Assembly: GCF_007830125.1 (NCBI RefSeq)
Contig: NZ_VLLG01000007.1
Coordinates: 62,001 to 126,000, forward strand
DNA: 64,000 nt
Direction of reading: 5' to 3'
Source: Chitinophaga japonensis
Lineage (GTDB): Bacteria > Bacteroidota > Bacteroidia > Chitinophagales > Chitinophagaceae
Part shown: one piece after another, positions 26,710 through 35,125 of the stretch
Position numbering within the stretch: position 1 is the stretch's first letter
Layout of the letters: every line of letters starts with the position of its first letter
Notes under the pieces: generated by a model
What the model saw: only the letters and a program-made list of their open reading frames with translations
Told to the model about the DNA's origin: nothing
Databases searched by the model: none
Program-made: the position numbers and the translations under genes

Positions 26710-28002
26710 ATGCAAAGAATAATAGCAGGTATCTGTATCATCAGCACACTGTTGGCTGCATCCTGCAAAAAAGACTATACCAGCCCTTCCGCTGCCCAGG
26801 AGGATGATGTGTTCACCTCCACCCAGGCGGTAACGGCGGTGGCGGTGGGCCTGCAACGGATCTACTCCACCGGCCGCGCCGGCTCGCTGTACAACCTGGT
26901 AACGGCCAACGGCTTTACCACTAAGGAATTGCTCCTGCGCAATGAAGGCAACGTGCCGGAAAACCAGCTCAACATAGGCGGCGGCACCGTAGACGGCACC
27001 AACACGGTACTGGGCAACCTCTGGACCAACAGCAACAAGATCATTTATGACGCCAACCGCGTGATCGCATATGCGCAAAGCATGGACGACCGGGCCTATG
27101 CCAGCGGGCTGATAGGCTATGTGACCATCTTTAAGGCGCTGGCTATGGGCAACATGGCTATGGGCTGGCAGCAGGTGCCGGACACCACCGGTACGCTGGA
27201 AAGCGGCGCCCCTTTTATAGACCGCGTAGCCGGCTTTAACAAAGCCATTGGCTGGATTGATGCGGCGCTGGCGGCGGTTAACGCCAATGCGCCCAGCGGA
27301 TCATTCCTGAATAACATCCCGGCAGGGATGGATATTCCGAATACATTACGGGCACTGAAAGCACGGTATGCGTTGTTTGCCGGCAATTATGACCTGGCCC
27401 TCAGCATGGCTGGCAGTGTAACACGCAAGGCAGTACAGTTTCACTATGATGCCATCTTTCCCAATCCTATCTGGGAAACTGCCACCTCCACCAACAACGT
27501 ATACCAGGTCATTGACTCTACCATGGGCCTGCCGGAGGGCTTACGGCCTGATCCGGCTGACAAGCGGGTACTTTTCTATATGCTGGACACCTTCTCTACT
27601 ACTCCCAAGTTCCGTATAAAAGGTTTTGCACTTACGAATACCAGCCCTTTCCCGGTATACATGATGGGAGAAATGACATTGATAAAAGCAGAAGCCTACG
27701 CACGTAAAAATGATCTTGTGAATGGGTTGGCGGAACTGAACAAAGTGGTAACCAAATCCCCTGCCCAGGACTCACTGGGCCTTGGCGCCGACCTGCCGGC
27801 CATTACCGGGCCGTTGACACAGGATGCGCTGCTGGAGGCCATCTACCAGCACCGCTGTATAGAGCTGTATATGTCCGGCCTGAAGCTGGAAGATATGCGC
27901 CGCTTTGACCGGCCGCTGTCCGAGCGCAAACGGAACTTTTATCCTTATCCTTTTGCGGAGCGGGATAACAACCCGAATACGCCGCCAGACCCGGATTTCT
28001 GA
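26710..28002 (+). CDS. SusD/RagB-type outer-membrane lipoprotein
   Basis: 430 residues with lipobox LLAASC (Cys19). It is shorter than typical SusD proteins (about 500-550). SusD features include the N-terminal helix pairs (NLWTNSNKIIYDANRVIAYA), ALKARYALFAGNYDLAL (TPR-like) and the C-terminal EAIYQHRCIELYMSGLKLEDMRR, the strongest family signature. It caps the SusC transporter on the cell surface and captures the ligand. It ends just before a strong bidirectional terminator. Confidence 0.93.
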   Translation: MQRIIAGICIISTLLAASCKKDYTSPSAAQEDDVFTSTQAVTAVAVGLQRIYSTGRAGSLYNLVTANGFTTKELLLRNEGNVPENQLNIGGGTVDGTNTVLGNLWTNSNKIIYDANRVIAYAQSMDDRAYASGLIGYVTIFKALAMGNMAMGWQQVPDTTGTLESGAPFIDRVAGFNKAIGWIDAALAAVNANAPSGSFLNNIPAGMDIPNTLRALKARYALFAGNYDLALSMAGSVTRKAVQFHYDAIFPNPIWETATSTNNVYQVIDSTMGLPEGLRPDPADKRVLFYMLDTFSTTPKFRIKGFALTNTSPFPVYMMGEMTLIKAEAYARKNDLVNGLAELNKVVTKSPAQDSLGLGADLPAITGPLTQDALLEAIYQHRCIELYMSGLKLEDMRRFDRPLSERKRNFYPYPFAERDNNPNTPPDPDF

Positions 28003-28028
28003 TAACGGCACGCCACAGTGTAAGTACC

Positions 28029-28078
28029 ATATAGCCAACAAAAAAGGTCGCTGATGCGACCTTTTTTGTTGGCTATAT
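28029..28078. terminator. Bidirectional terminator between susD and pyrF
   Basis: A perfect 23-bp stem (28029-28051 with 28056-28078) and a TGAT loop. The stem holds an A6 run on one side and a T6 run on the other, so it can end transcription of both convergent genes. Confidence 0.9.
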
Positions 28079-28090
28079 AATTTTTCCTTG

Positions 28091-28909
28091 TCAGCCGGCC
28101 ACCGCCTGCTCCAGGTACTCGCTCATTTCCTGCTGGTACTGCAGGGCCGCGTTCCGGGCATCCGTTGCAAAATCCTCGCCATTGCCCGCATAGATAATGG
28201 CGCGGCTGGCATTCACCAGCAATCCGCAATCCTTGTTCATGGCCAGGGAAGAGATCTCCTGCAGGCTGCCGCCCTGGGCGCCTACCCCCGGCACCAGGAA
28301 AAAGTGGTCGGGGGCCAGTTGGCGCACGGCTGCCAACTGCGCTGTTTGTGTAGCGCCTACTACGAACATGAGGTTATCCGGCGTGCCCCATTCCATAACC
28401 GTGCGGATCACCTTTTCATAGAGGTACTCTTCCCCTACCTTCTGCAACTGGAAATCCTTGCTGCCTTCATTGGAAGTAAGCCCCAGCACAATGGCCCATT
28501 TCTCGTTAAAGGACAGGAAAGGCGCTACGCTGTCTTCTCCCATATAGGGTGCAACGGTCACTGCGTCGAATTTGTAGGTATCAAAGAAGGTTTTGGCGTA
28601 CTGGGTGGCGGTATTGCCGATATCGCCGCGTTTGGCGTCGGCAATGGTAAAAATGCCGGAAGGAATGTATTCCACGGTGCGCTGGAGACTTTCCCAGCCG
28701 CGGATACCCATACATTCATAAAAGGCGGTATTGATCTTATAAGCTACGCAAAGGTCTTTGGTAGCATCGATAATGGCCTTGTTGAAAGCAAACACCGGGT
28801 CGGGGTAAGACAGCAGGTGCTTGGGAATCTTTTGTATATCTGTGTCCAGGCCAACACACAGATAAGATTGCCGTTCTTTGATCAGGCCCACTAATTCCTG
28901 TCGGTTCAT
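28091..28909 (-). CDS. pyrF: Orotidine 5'-phosphate decarboxylase, type 2
   Basis: 272 residues. It makes UMP from OMP, the last step of pyrimidine synthesis, in the cytoplasm. The catalytic Lys-Asp signature is FTIADAKRGDIGNT. The N-terminal CVGLDTDIQKIP and the C-terminal FLVPGVGAQGGS and VNASRAI phosphate-binding loops match the longer type 2 family (about 270 residues against 230-240 for type 1). It lies between a SusC/SusD pair and two sugar-modifying genes but on the opposite strand, so it appears unrelated to that locus. Confidence 0.95.
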   Translation of the reverse strand: MNRQELVGLIKERQSYLCVGLDTDIQKIPKHLLSYPDPVFAFNKAIIDATKDLCVAYKINTAFYECMGIRGWESLQRTVEYIPSGIFTIADAKRGDIGNTATQYAKTFFDTYKFDAVTVAPYMGEDSVAPFLSFNEKWAIVLGLTSNEGSKDFQLQKVGEEYLYEKVIRTVMEWGTPDNLMFVVGATQTAQLAAVRQLAPDHFFLVPGVGAQGGSLQEISSLAMNKDCGLLVNASRAIIYAGNGEDFATDARNAALQYQQEMSEYLEQAVAG

Positions 28910-28928
28910 AGTCAGTTAATTTGGGGCG

Positions 28929-28957
28929 CAAAGTTAAGTAAAACTTAACCAATGCAA
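28929..28957 (-). promoter_or_regulatory. Predicted promoter of pyrF with overlapping inverted repeat
   Basis: On the minus strand TAACTTTG (28929-28936) fits TAnnTTTG and TTG (28955-28957) lies 18 bp upstream. A 6-bp inverted repeat GTTAAG/CTTAAC (28933-28938 and 28944-28949) overlaps the -7 box and could be an operator. Confidence 0.6.
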
Positions 28958-29086
28958 GTGATTGAAATATAGATGATAATTGTTACTGTCAATGGCTGCA
29001 CAGTCCGGTTGGCAATTGGCATCTTCGTTACTGCGGGCCGCCAGGCGCAACAAGTTAAAGTTCCGCTATTTTTGCCAATTTCATCG

Positions 29087-29121
29087 GTTAATATTTATCT
29101 TTTCGCCTGTTAATATTTATC
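29087..29121. promoter_or_regulatory. 13-bp direct repeat upstream of the TIM-barrel gene
   Basis: GTTAATATTTATC occurs at 29087-29099 and again, identical, at 29109-29121, a 22-bp period (two helical turns), which suits binding of one regulator dimer. A TATTTTTG (29067-29074) just upstream matches the -7 consensus without a clear -33. The rest of 28958-29278 shows no gene. Confidence 0.4.
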
Positions 29122-29278
29122 CTTTAAATTTTGATCTTACAGATTTACTTATTAACTTTCTCAACAGGAAATAACCACATCTCCTGTAAACCAAATGAAG
29201 CCAGGCAGCAACTGATTTTCAATTGTTTATGAAAACACCCCTGCCGGTTTCATGCCACGTTCACTGAAAAAACTGCTC

Positions 29279-30187
29279 ATGCAAAAGCGTTATTTTTTTC
29301 TTTTTTGCACATTTTGCTGCCTTGTATTGCAATCGAATGCACAACAATTACCTTCCATTGGTATCTGTACCTCTTACAAAAACGACAGCCTGCTGGCCAA
29401 AGCGGGTTATGTGTATATTGAAGAGGGCGTAAGCCGGATACTGTCCCCCAGCCTGAGCCAGGACCAGTTCAACGCCCTGCTGCCAACCCTGCATAAGACC
29501 CATTGCAAAGTGCAGAGCTGCAACAACTTCATTCCCGGCTCCATCAAGATCGTAGGCCCGGAAGTAAATGAAGCCCGCGTGCTGGGCTACGTGGACACCG
29601 TTATGCAACGGGCCCGGCAGGCCGGCGTACAACTGATCGTACTGGGTAGCAGTGGCGCCCGGCGGCTCCCCGAAGGAGTGGACTATGCCAGCGCTAAAAA
29701 AGAATTTATAGTGCTGTGCCGCAAAATGGCGGAAGTGGCGGCCAAATATGACCGTATCATTGCCATGGAAAGCCTGAACCGCACCGAAACCAATTTCGTG
29801 AACACGCTGTCGGAGGCCACGGAAATTGCCCGTGCCGTTAACCATCCCAACTTCAGGCTCACGGCAGACATCTATCACATGCTGAAAGAAAATGAGCCCG
29901 CCTCCGTCATTGAAAAGGCCAAAGGCTACCTGGTGCACTGTCACATTGCGGAAAAGGAGAAAAGAGCGGCGCCCGGCGTGGCCAAAGAGGACTTCCGCCC
30001 CTACTTTACCGCGCTGCGGAAGATAGGATTTGACGGGCGCATTATGGTGGAATGCCGCTGGAATGACCTGGCCGCGCAATGCCGGCCTGCGCTTGAATAC
30101 CTGCGCGGGCAACTGGAAGAATCCTATGGGGTAAAAGAGAAAAAGCCCGCACGCAAAAAAGGAGATCAGCTAGCCATTAACCAATAA
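29279..30187 (+). CDS. Exported sugar-phosphate isomerase/epimerase-like TIM barrel
   Basis: 302 residues from the ATG at 29279, which begins a signal peptide (YFFLFCTFCCLVLQSNAQ); the ATG at 29252 would add nine residues. The body is an AP-endonuclease-2/xylose-isomerase-like barrel with likely metal ligands Glu in IIAMESLNR, Asp/His in LTADIYHM, His in LVHCHIAEKE and Glu in IMVECRW. Related proteins isomerise or epimerise sugars, or open keto-sugars. Export suggests periplasmic action. It is followed 90 nt later by an exported Gfo/Idh oxidoreductase. The C-terminal basic tail (KEKKPARKKGD) is unusual. Confidence 0.85.
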   Translation: MQKRYFFLFCTFCCLVLQSNAQQLPSIGICTSYKNDSLLAKAGYVYIEEGVSRILSPSLSQDQFNALLPTLHKTHCKVQSCNNFIPGSIKIVGPEVNEARVLGYVDTVMQRARQAGVQLIVLGSSGARRLPEGVDYASAKKEFIVLCRKMAEVAAKYDRIIAMESLNRTETNFVNTLSEATEIARAVNHPNFRLTADIYHMLKENEPASVIEKAKGYLVHCHIAEKEKRAAPGVAKEDFRPYFTALRKIGFDGRIMVECRWNDLAAQCRPALEYLRGQLEESYGVKEKKPARKKGDQLAINQ

Positions 30188-30216
30188 ACTAATAAACTGT
30201 TGATGATATGAAACGT

Positions 30217-30238
30217 CCATGATAAAATTTTATCATGG
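30217..30238. promoter_or_regulatory. Perfect 22-nt palindrome upstream of the Gfo/Idh gene
   Basis: The half-site CCATGATAAAA is followed at once by its exact reverse complement, centred between 30227 and 30228. There is no T-tract after it, so an operator is more likely than a terminator. It lies 39 nt before the ATG at 30278. Confidence 0.45.
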
Positions 30239-30277
30239 TAAGTTCCATCTGATAACTAAAAAAATAAAAATTAACAG

Positions 30278-31636
30278 ATGAAAAAATCACGTCGTGAATT
30301 CCTGAAACAATCATTAATGGGCGGCGCCGGTATCACCCTCACCGCTATGGGCATGCCTGCCAGCAGCTATGCGCGCATACTGGGCGCCAATGACCGTGTA
30401 AATGTGGGACTGGTAGGTTTTTCCGACAGGGCCAGGCAGGCGCTGCTGCCCTGCTTCTTTAACAATAGCAAGGAGCTGAACTTTGACCTGATCGCCGTAT
30501 CCGATATCTGGAACCGCCGGCGGGAGGAAGGCAAGGCCTTTTTACAGGAAAAGACCGGGCATAACATACAGGCCTGTATGAATAATGATGAGCTGTACCG
30601 CAACAAGGACCTGGATGCCGTGATCATTGCCACGGCGGACTTCCAGCACGCCTATCATACCATTGAGGCCGTAGGCCATAAAATGGACGTGTATTGCGAA
30701 AAACCTTTTGCAGAGACCATGGAGGATGCCCGCAATGCGCTGAAGGCGGTGAAAGGCTCCGGGAAAATATTCCAGGTAGGCACCCAGCGCCGCAGCGGCG
30801 ACAGCTACGATGCAGCGGCCAAATTTATCCAGGGCGGTAAATTCGGTCCCATCACCATGGTGGAAATGACCTGGAATGTAAACCAGCCGGGACGCTGGCG
30901 CCGGCCGGACCTCGTAAAATCCATCCGCGAATCCGATACGGACTGGCAGCGCTACCTGGCGGGCAGGCCAAAAGATAACTGGGACCCGCGCAAGTACCTG
31001 GAATACCGCCTTTTCTGGCCCTATTCCAGCGGCATATTCGGACAGTGGATGACCCACCAGATAGATACCGTGCACTGGTTCAGCGGGCTGAAGCACCCGC
31101 GAACTGCAGTGGCCAACGGCGGCGTATATGTATGGAAAGACGGGCGGGTGAATGCGGACACGCTTACCGCCGTGTTTGAATATGGCCCGCAGGACGATCC
31201 CGGCAGCGGTTTCCAGGTGATGTACAGCTCCCGCTTCCATAATTCCGCGGGTGGTATCAAGGAAGTATATTTTTCCAACGGCGGCACCATTGATATGGCC
31301 AATAACAAGATCAGCCCTACCGGCGGCCTCCGTGAAAGGGAAGCACAGGCCATGGGCATGCATGCCAACCTGCTGCCCAACATGACCCTTAGCAGCCTGC
31401 AGACCAAGGTGGAGACCAGCGCCAATACCGGCGGCGACTCCCTTACCAACGGGCATGTGCGCAACTGGATGGAATGCGTGCGCTCCCGCAAGCCTACCAA
31501 CGCGCCTATAGAAGCGGCTTACTCCCACTCCATTGCGCTGATCATGGGCAATGCGGCTTACCGCACCGGCATGAAAGCTACTTTTGACGAGGAGAAACAG
31601 GAAGTGATGGTGGGCGATAAGGTGTTTACGTTATAA
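30278..31636 (+). CDS. Gfo/Idh/MocA-family oxidoreductase with Tat signal
   Basis: 452 residues. The N-terminus has a twin-arginine signal (KSRREFLKQSLMGG, then GITLTAMG), so the folded, cofactor-loaded enzyme is exported. The NAD(P)-binding region reads VNVGLVGFSDRARQ, a deviant glycine motif, followed by DAVIIATADFQH and the conserved YCEKPFAETMEDARNAL (EKP motif). GQWMTHQIDTVHWF carries the likely catalytic Asp/His. These enzymes oxidise or reduce sugar hydroxyls. With the exported TIM-barrel gene upstream it resembles Bacteroidota pairs that process glycosides through 3-keto intermediates in the periplasm; this is inference. Confidence 0.9.
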   Translation: MKKSRREFLKQSLMGGAGITLTAMGMPASSYARILGANDRVNVGLVGFSDRARQALLPCFFNNSKELNFDLIAVSDIWNRRREEGKAFLQEKTGHNIQACMNNDELYRNKDLDAVIIATADFQHAYHTIEAVGHKMDVYCEKPFAETMEDARNALKAVKGSGKIFQVGTQRRSGDSYDAAAKFIQGGKFGPITMVEMTWNVNQPGRWRRPDLVKSIRESDTDWQRYLAGRPKDNWDPRKYLEYRLFWPYSSGIFGQWMTHQIDTVHWFSGLKHPRTAVANGGVYVWKDGRVNADTLTAVFEYGPQDDPGSGFQVMYSSRFHNSAGGIKEVYFSNGGTIDMANNKISPTGGLREREAQAMGMHANLLPNMTLSSLQTKVETSANTGGDSLTNGHVRNWMECVRSRKPTNAPIEAAYSHSIALIMGNAAYRTGMKATFDEEKQEVMVGDKVFTL

Positions 31637-31642
31637 GTATTT

Positions 31643-31672
31643 TAAAGTGCGGATGTGCACATCCGCACTTTA
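31643..31672. terminator. Terminator between convergent Gfo/Idh and paiB genes
   Basis: A 13-bp perfect stem (31643-31655 with 31660-31672), TGCA loop, followed by CTTTTTTC. It includes the paiB stop codon. Confidence 0.8.
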
Positions 31673-32284
31673 CTTTTTTCTCTTCTCCATTTCCTCCGCT
31701 ATCTTTTTCGATCCTTCGTCACCGCGGGCTTTGAGATGCGAGATCACGCTGTCGTAGTCGCGGGCGTTCCGGTTCTGGCTCAGCTTGTAGCGGGCCTGCA
31801 CGTCGGTAATGGTCATTTCAAACCCGACAATGGCCTTCAGGTTATTGCGAAGCTCCTTTTCCGGGATATCCTGGAAATGGACCGGGCGGGCCGAGGCTGT
31901 TTCATAGCGCGTCATCAGCCGCTCCAGTGACGCCAGCAATTCCGCATCCGTAAGCAGGCGCATTTGCCCGTATACATGCACGGCAATATAATTCCAGGTG
32001 GGTATTTTCTCTTTTTCGTACCAGGAGGAAGATATATAGGCATGCGGCGCGGTAAAGATGGCCAGCGCCGGGCCGGCGGTAAAAGCCTCCCATTGCCGGT
32101 TATCGCGGGCTACATGGCCCGTAAGCACATTAGTACCGCCTGCCTTTTCTTCCAGCTCAATGGGGATATGCGTGGCCAAAGGAGTACCGGCAGCCACATT
32201 CACCAGTATACCGAAGCTGTTCTCCCGTATAAAGGCGGATACCTGCTGCCAGTCCTTTTCCTGGTTGTATTTAGGAATGTGCAT
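31670..32284 (-). CDS. PaiB-like FMN-binding protein
   Basis: 204 residues. The fold is the PNPOx-like split barrel of PaiB: THIPIELEE, LTGHVARDNRQW, FTAPHAYISSSWYEKEKIPTWNY and VVHVYG-like strand AVHVYGQMRLL, then VGFEMTITDVQARYKLSQNR. Bacillus PaiB was described as a negative regulator of sporulation and protease genes, but the fold is that of a flavin-binding protein without a DNA-binding domain. Probably cytoplasmic. It lies 1 nt after the stop of the Mrp ATPase gene on the same strand, so the two form an operon. Confidence 0.88.
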   Translation of the reverse strand: MHIPKYNQEKDWQQVSAFIRENSFGILVNVAAGTPLATHIPIELEEKAGGTNVLTGHVARDNRQWEAFTAGPALAIFTAPHAYISSSWYEKEKIPTWNYIAVHVYGQMRLLTDAELLASLERLMTRYETASARPVHFQDIPEKELRNNLKAIVGFEMTITDVQARYKLSQNRNARDYDSVISHLKARGDEGSKKIAEEMEKRKK

Positions 32285-32285
32285 A

Positions 32286-33383
32286 CTAAACCGCCACTTC
32301 TACAATCTTAGTAGGCGCCATGTTGGCATTCCGCATGGCAATGCTGCGTGCGGCATTACCGGCAAAATCGATGAATGCCTTTTTGGTGATCTCATCGTTG
32401 CTGACCATTACCGGCACACCTTCATCACCGCCTTCGCGGATGCCTTGCACCAGGGGCACCTGGCCAAGGAAGGGAATTTCCATGTCTTCCGCCAGGCGCT
32501 TGCCGCCTTCCTTGCCGAAAATATAGTATTTATTGTCCGGCAGCTCTGCGGGCGTGAAGTAGGACATATTTTCCACCAGGCCGATGATGGGCACGTTCAC
32601 CTGCGGACCGCTGAACATCATGATACCTTTTTTGGCATCTGCCAGGGCTACGTCCTGCGGGGTGGTGACAATCACGGCGCCGGTAACCGGCACGGTCTGT
32701 ACCAGGGTGAGGTGTATATCTCCGGTGCCGGGGGGCATGTCTATTACGAGGTAGTCCAGCTCATCCCAGTACACGTCGGTGATAAACTGCCGCAGTGCGC
32801 TGCTGGCCATGGGGCCGCGCCATACCACGGCCTGCTTTTCATCAACCAGGAGACCGATAGACATGAGCTTGATACCGTATTTTTCCAGCGGCACGATCAT
32901 GCCTTTGCCCTCTACATTCACCATCATGGGCCTTTCACCACGCACGCCGAACATAATGGGCACGGAAGGACCATAAATGTCCGCATCCATCAGCCCCACA
33001 CTGGCGCCGCCTTCCGACAGGGCCAGGGCCAGGTTGGCCGCTACGGTGGATTTTCCTACGCCGCCCTTGCCGGACGCTACCACGATAATATTTTTTACCT
33101 TGGGCAGCGTGGACTTGCCGTCCTTCCGGTTGGAGTTTACATTGGCGGTCATATTCACCTGCACTGCTGCGTCCTTGCTTACCATCAACTGGATGGCATT
33201 TACGCAGGCATTCCTGATCATATCTTTCAGCGGGCAGGCGGGCGTGGTCAGCACCACGGTAAATGTAACCTTATTGCCGTCTATCTCTATGTCCTTTACC
33301 ATGTTCAACGTTACCAGGTCCTTTCCCAGATCCGGTTCTTCCACATTGCTCAGGGCCTGTAAAACCTGCTCTTTCGTGATCAT
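32286..33383 (-). CDS. Mrp/ApbC-type P-loop ATPase (Fe-S cluster carrier family)
   Basis: 365 residues. An N-terminal MIP18-like domain (about 1-90, VEEPDLGKDLVTLNMV and TTPACPLKDMI) precedes the ParA-like ATPase with deviant Walker A VVASGKGGVGKSTVAANLA, switch I DADIYGPSVPIMFG and Walker B LVIDMPPGTGD. The family carries Fe-S clusters to target proteins. The usual CxxC cluster motif after ENMSYF is absent: the sequence reads FTPAELPDNKYYIFG. A TAACTTTG -7 box lies at 33413-33420 on the minus strand. It is co-transcribed with paiB. Confidence 0.9.
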   Translation of the reverse strand: MITKEQVLQALSNVEEPDLGKDLVTLNMVKDIEIDGNKVTFTVVLTTPACPLKDMIRNACVNAIQLMVSKDAAVQVNMTANVNSNRKDGKSTLPKVKNIIVVASGKGGVGKSTVAANLALALSEGGASVGLMDADIYGPSVPIMFGVRGERPMMVNVEGKGMIVPLEKYGIKLMSIGLLVDEKQAVVWRGPMASSALRQFITDVYWDELDYLVIDMPPGTGDIHLTLVQTVPVTGAVIVTTPQDVALADAKKGIMMFSGPQVNVPIIGLVENMSYFTPAELPDNKYYIFGKEGGKRLAEDMEIPFLGQVPLVQGIREGGDEGVPVMVSNDEITKKAFIDFAGNAARSIAMRNANMAPTKIVEVAV

Positions 33384-33517
33384 AAATTGTTGTTAAATTT
33401 GATTCCTGAAAGCAAAGTTAACCTAATCGGTGGTTAATTTGGGCGATAAATTATAGTTTTTGTCAATGTACCGGTAGCCGTTGAACATTCTGACAAATTC
33501 CTTTATCTTAGGACCGC

Positions 33518-34168
33518 ATGCGAAAGATTAGTTCCTACATACTGTTATTTTTCTTTTTACTGTTTCCCTTCCTGCTGAAAGCGCAGATCACACAGTTCAG
33601 GGACAGCATTATCCAGATATCAGGCATCACCATGACGGCGGACAGCCTGCGGGCCATCCCGGCGGTGAGCATCGTAGTGCAGGGGCAAGGCAGGGGCACT
33701 ATTTCGAACAGCCAGGGCGTATTTTCCATCGTAGCATTCAAGGGCGATACGCTCTCCTTCAGCGCCATCGGCTTCAAGAAAAAAATATACCAGATCCCTA
33801 CGGACCTGCAGGGCAATAATTTTTCCATGATCCAACTGATGGTGGAGGATACCACCTACCTGCCGGTAACCATCATCAAGCCCTACCCTACCCGGGAGGA
33901 ATTTGAGAAAGCCTTCATCAGCGGCGATATACCGGACGATGCGTACGAGATAGCCCGCAAGAACACCCAGGCGGCCCATATGCGCGCCCTGGCCCGCTAT
34001 ATGCCTGTGGACGGGCGCGAGGCCGCGAACATGTACATGCAGAAGCAGTCACAGTCCCTCTACTATGCCGGGCAGCAAACACCGCAAAACATCTTCAATC
34101 CCCTGGCCTGGGCGCAGTTCATACAGGCATGGAAACGGGGAGATTTCAAGCGGAAGGACGATTACTGA
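33518..34168 (+). CDS. Exported protein with carboxypeptidase-regulatory-like domain
   Basis: 216 residues with a signal peptide (YILLFFFLLFPFLLKAQ). A CarboxypepD_reg-like beta sandwich spans about 28-105: DSLRAIPAVSIVVQGQGRGT, SNSQGVFSIVAFKGDTLSFS, IGFKKKIYQIP. The C-terminal 100 residues are charged and helical (REEFEKAFISGD, ARKNTQAAHMRALARYMPVDG). This type of small protein is widespread in Bacteroidota and of unknown role. Upstream TTGA (33481) and TATCTTAG (33503-33510) may be a weak promoter. It precedes the hydroxyacyl-CoA dehydrogenase gene by 69 nt. Confidence 0.7.
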   Translation: MRKISSYILLFFFLLFPFLLKAQITQFRDSIIQISGITMTADSLRAIPAVSIVVQGQGRGTISNSQGVFSIVAFKGDTLSFSAIGFKKKIYQIPTDLQGNNFSMIQLMVEDTTYLPVTIIKPYPTREEFEKAFISGDIPDDAYEIARKNTQAAHMRALARYMPVDGREAANMYMQKQSQSLYYAGQQTPQNIFNPLAWAQFIQAWKRGDFKRKDDY

Positions 34169-34237
34169 TGCGCGGAGGTGCTGTTTGCACATATTTCTGC
34201 ATATTTGCACATTCATACATCAAAAAACCATTCCTGC

Positions 34238-35125
34238 ATGCAACACATCTCCGTTATCGGCGCCGGCACCATGGGCAACGGTATTGCACACGTATTTGCA
34301 CAGCATAACTACTCCGTGAGCCTGGTAGACGTTTCCGCTCCCGCACTGGAAAAAGCCCTGGCTACCATACAGCAGAACCTGGACCGGCAACTGGCCAGGG
34401 AAGCCATTACCGCCGAAGTGAAAGCGCAGACCCTGCAAAATATTTCCACGCATACCTCCCTGCCCGAAGGAGTAAAAAACGCCTCCCTGGTAGTGGAGGC
34501 TGCCACGGAAAACAGTGAGCTGAAACTAAAGATATTCCGGGAGCTGGACCAGCATGCACCAGCAGCAGCCATACTGGCTACCAACACCTCCTCCATTTCC
34601 ATTACCCGCATAGCCGCCGCTACCAAACGGCCGGAAAAAGTGATCGGCATGCACTTCATGAACCCCGTACCGGTGATGAAGCTCGTCGAGATCATCAATG
34701 GCTATGCTACTGCGCCGGAAGTAACAACGGCCATTACCGCGCTGTCTGAAAAGCTGCACAAGGTGCCCTGCGTGGTGAACGACTACCCCGGGTTCATTGC
34801 CAACCGCATCCTGATGCCGATGATCAACGAGGCGATCTGTTCCCTGTACGAAGGCGTGGCCGGCGTATCCGAAATTGACACCGTGATGAAGCTGGGTATG
34901 GCGCATCCCATGGGACCGCTGCAACTGGCGGACTTCATCGGGCTGGATGTTTGCCACTCCATACTACAGGTGCTGCACGACGGTTTCGGCAATCCCAAAT
35001 ATGCTCCCTGCCCCCTGCTGGTAAACATGGTAACCGCCGGTTACCTGGGCGTAAAAAGCGGGGAAGGCTTTTACAAGTATACCAAAGGGAGCAAGGAGCT
35101 GGTAGTGAGTGAGCGGTTTAAGTAG
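34238..35125 (+). CDS. 3-hydroxybutyryl-CoA / 3-hydroxyacyl-CoA dehydrogenase
   Basis: 295 residues from the ATG at 34238; the upstream open frame is not protein-like. The NAD-binding N-terminus is ISVIGAGTMGNGIAHVFAQ, with the catalytic region GMHFMNPVPVMKLVEII and PGFIANRILMPMINEA. The C-terminal dimerisation domain is GMAHPMGPLQLADFIGLD. It oxidises (S)-3-hydroxyacyl-CoA to 3-oxoacyl-CoA in fatty-acid or butanoate metabolism, in the cytoplasm. It is the short monofunctional type (about 280-300). The 3' end overlaps the convergent rhamnosidase gene by 8 nt. Confidence 0.93.
   Translation: MQHISVIGAGTMGNGIAHVFAQHNYSVSLVDVSAPALEKALATIQQNLDRQLAREAITAEVKAQTLQNISTHTSLPEGVKNASLVVEAATENSELKLKIFRELDQHAPAAAILATNTSSISITRIAAATKRPEKVIGMHFMNPVPVMKLVEIINGYATAPEVTTAITALSEKLHKVPCVVNDYPGFIANRILMPMINEAICSLYEGVAGVSEIDTVMKLGMAHPMGPLQLADFIGLDVCHSILQVLHDGFGNPKYAPCPLLVNMVTAGYLGVKSGEGFYKYTKGSKELVVSERFK

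Noticed and set aside
32058..33362. Plus-strand open frame of 434 codons
   Set aside because: Shadow of the Mrp ATPase and paiB genes.
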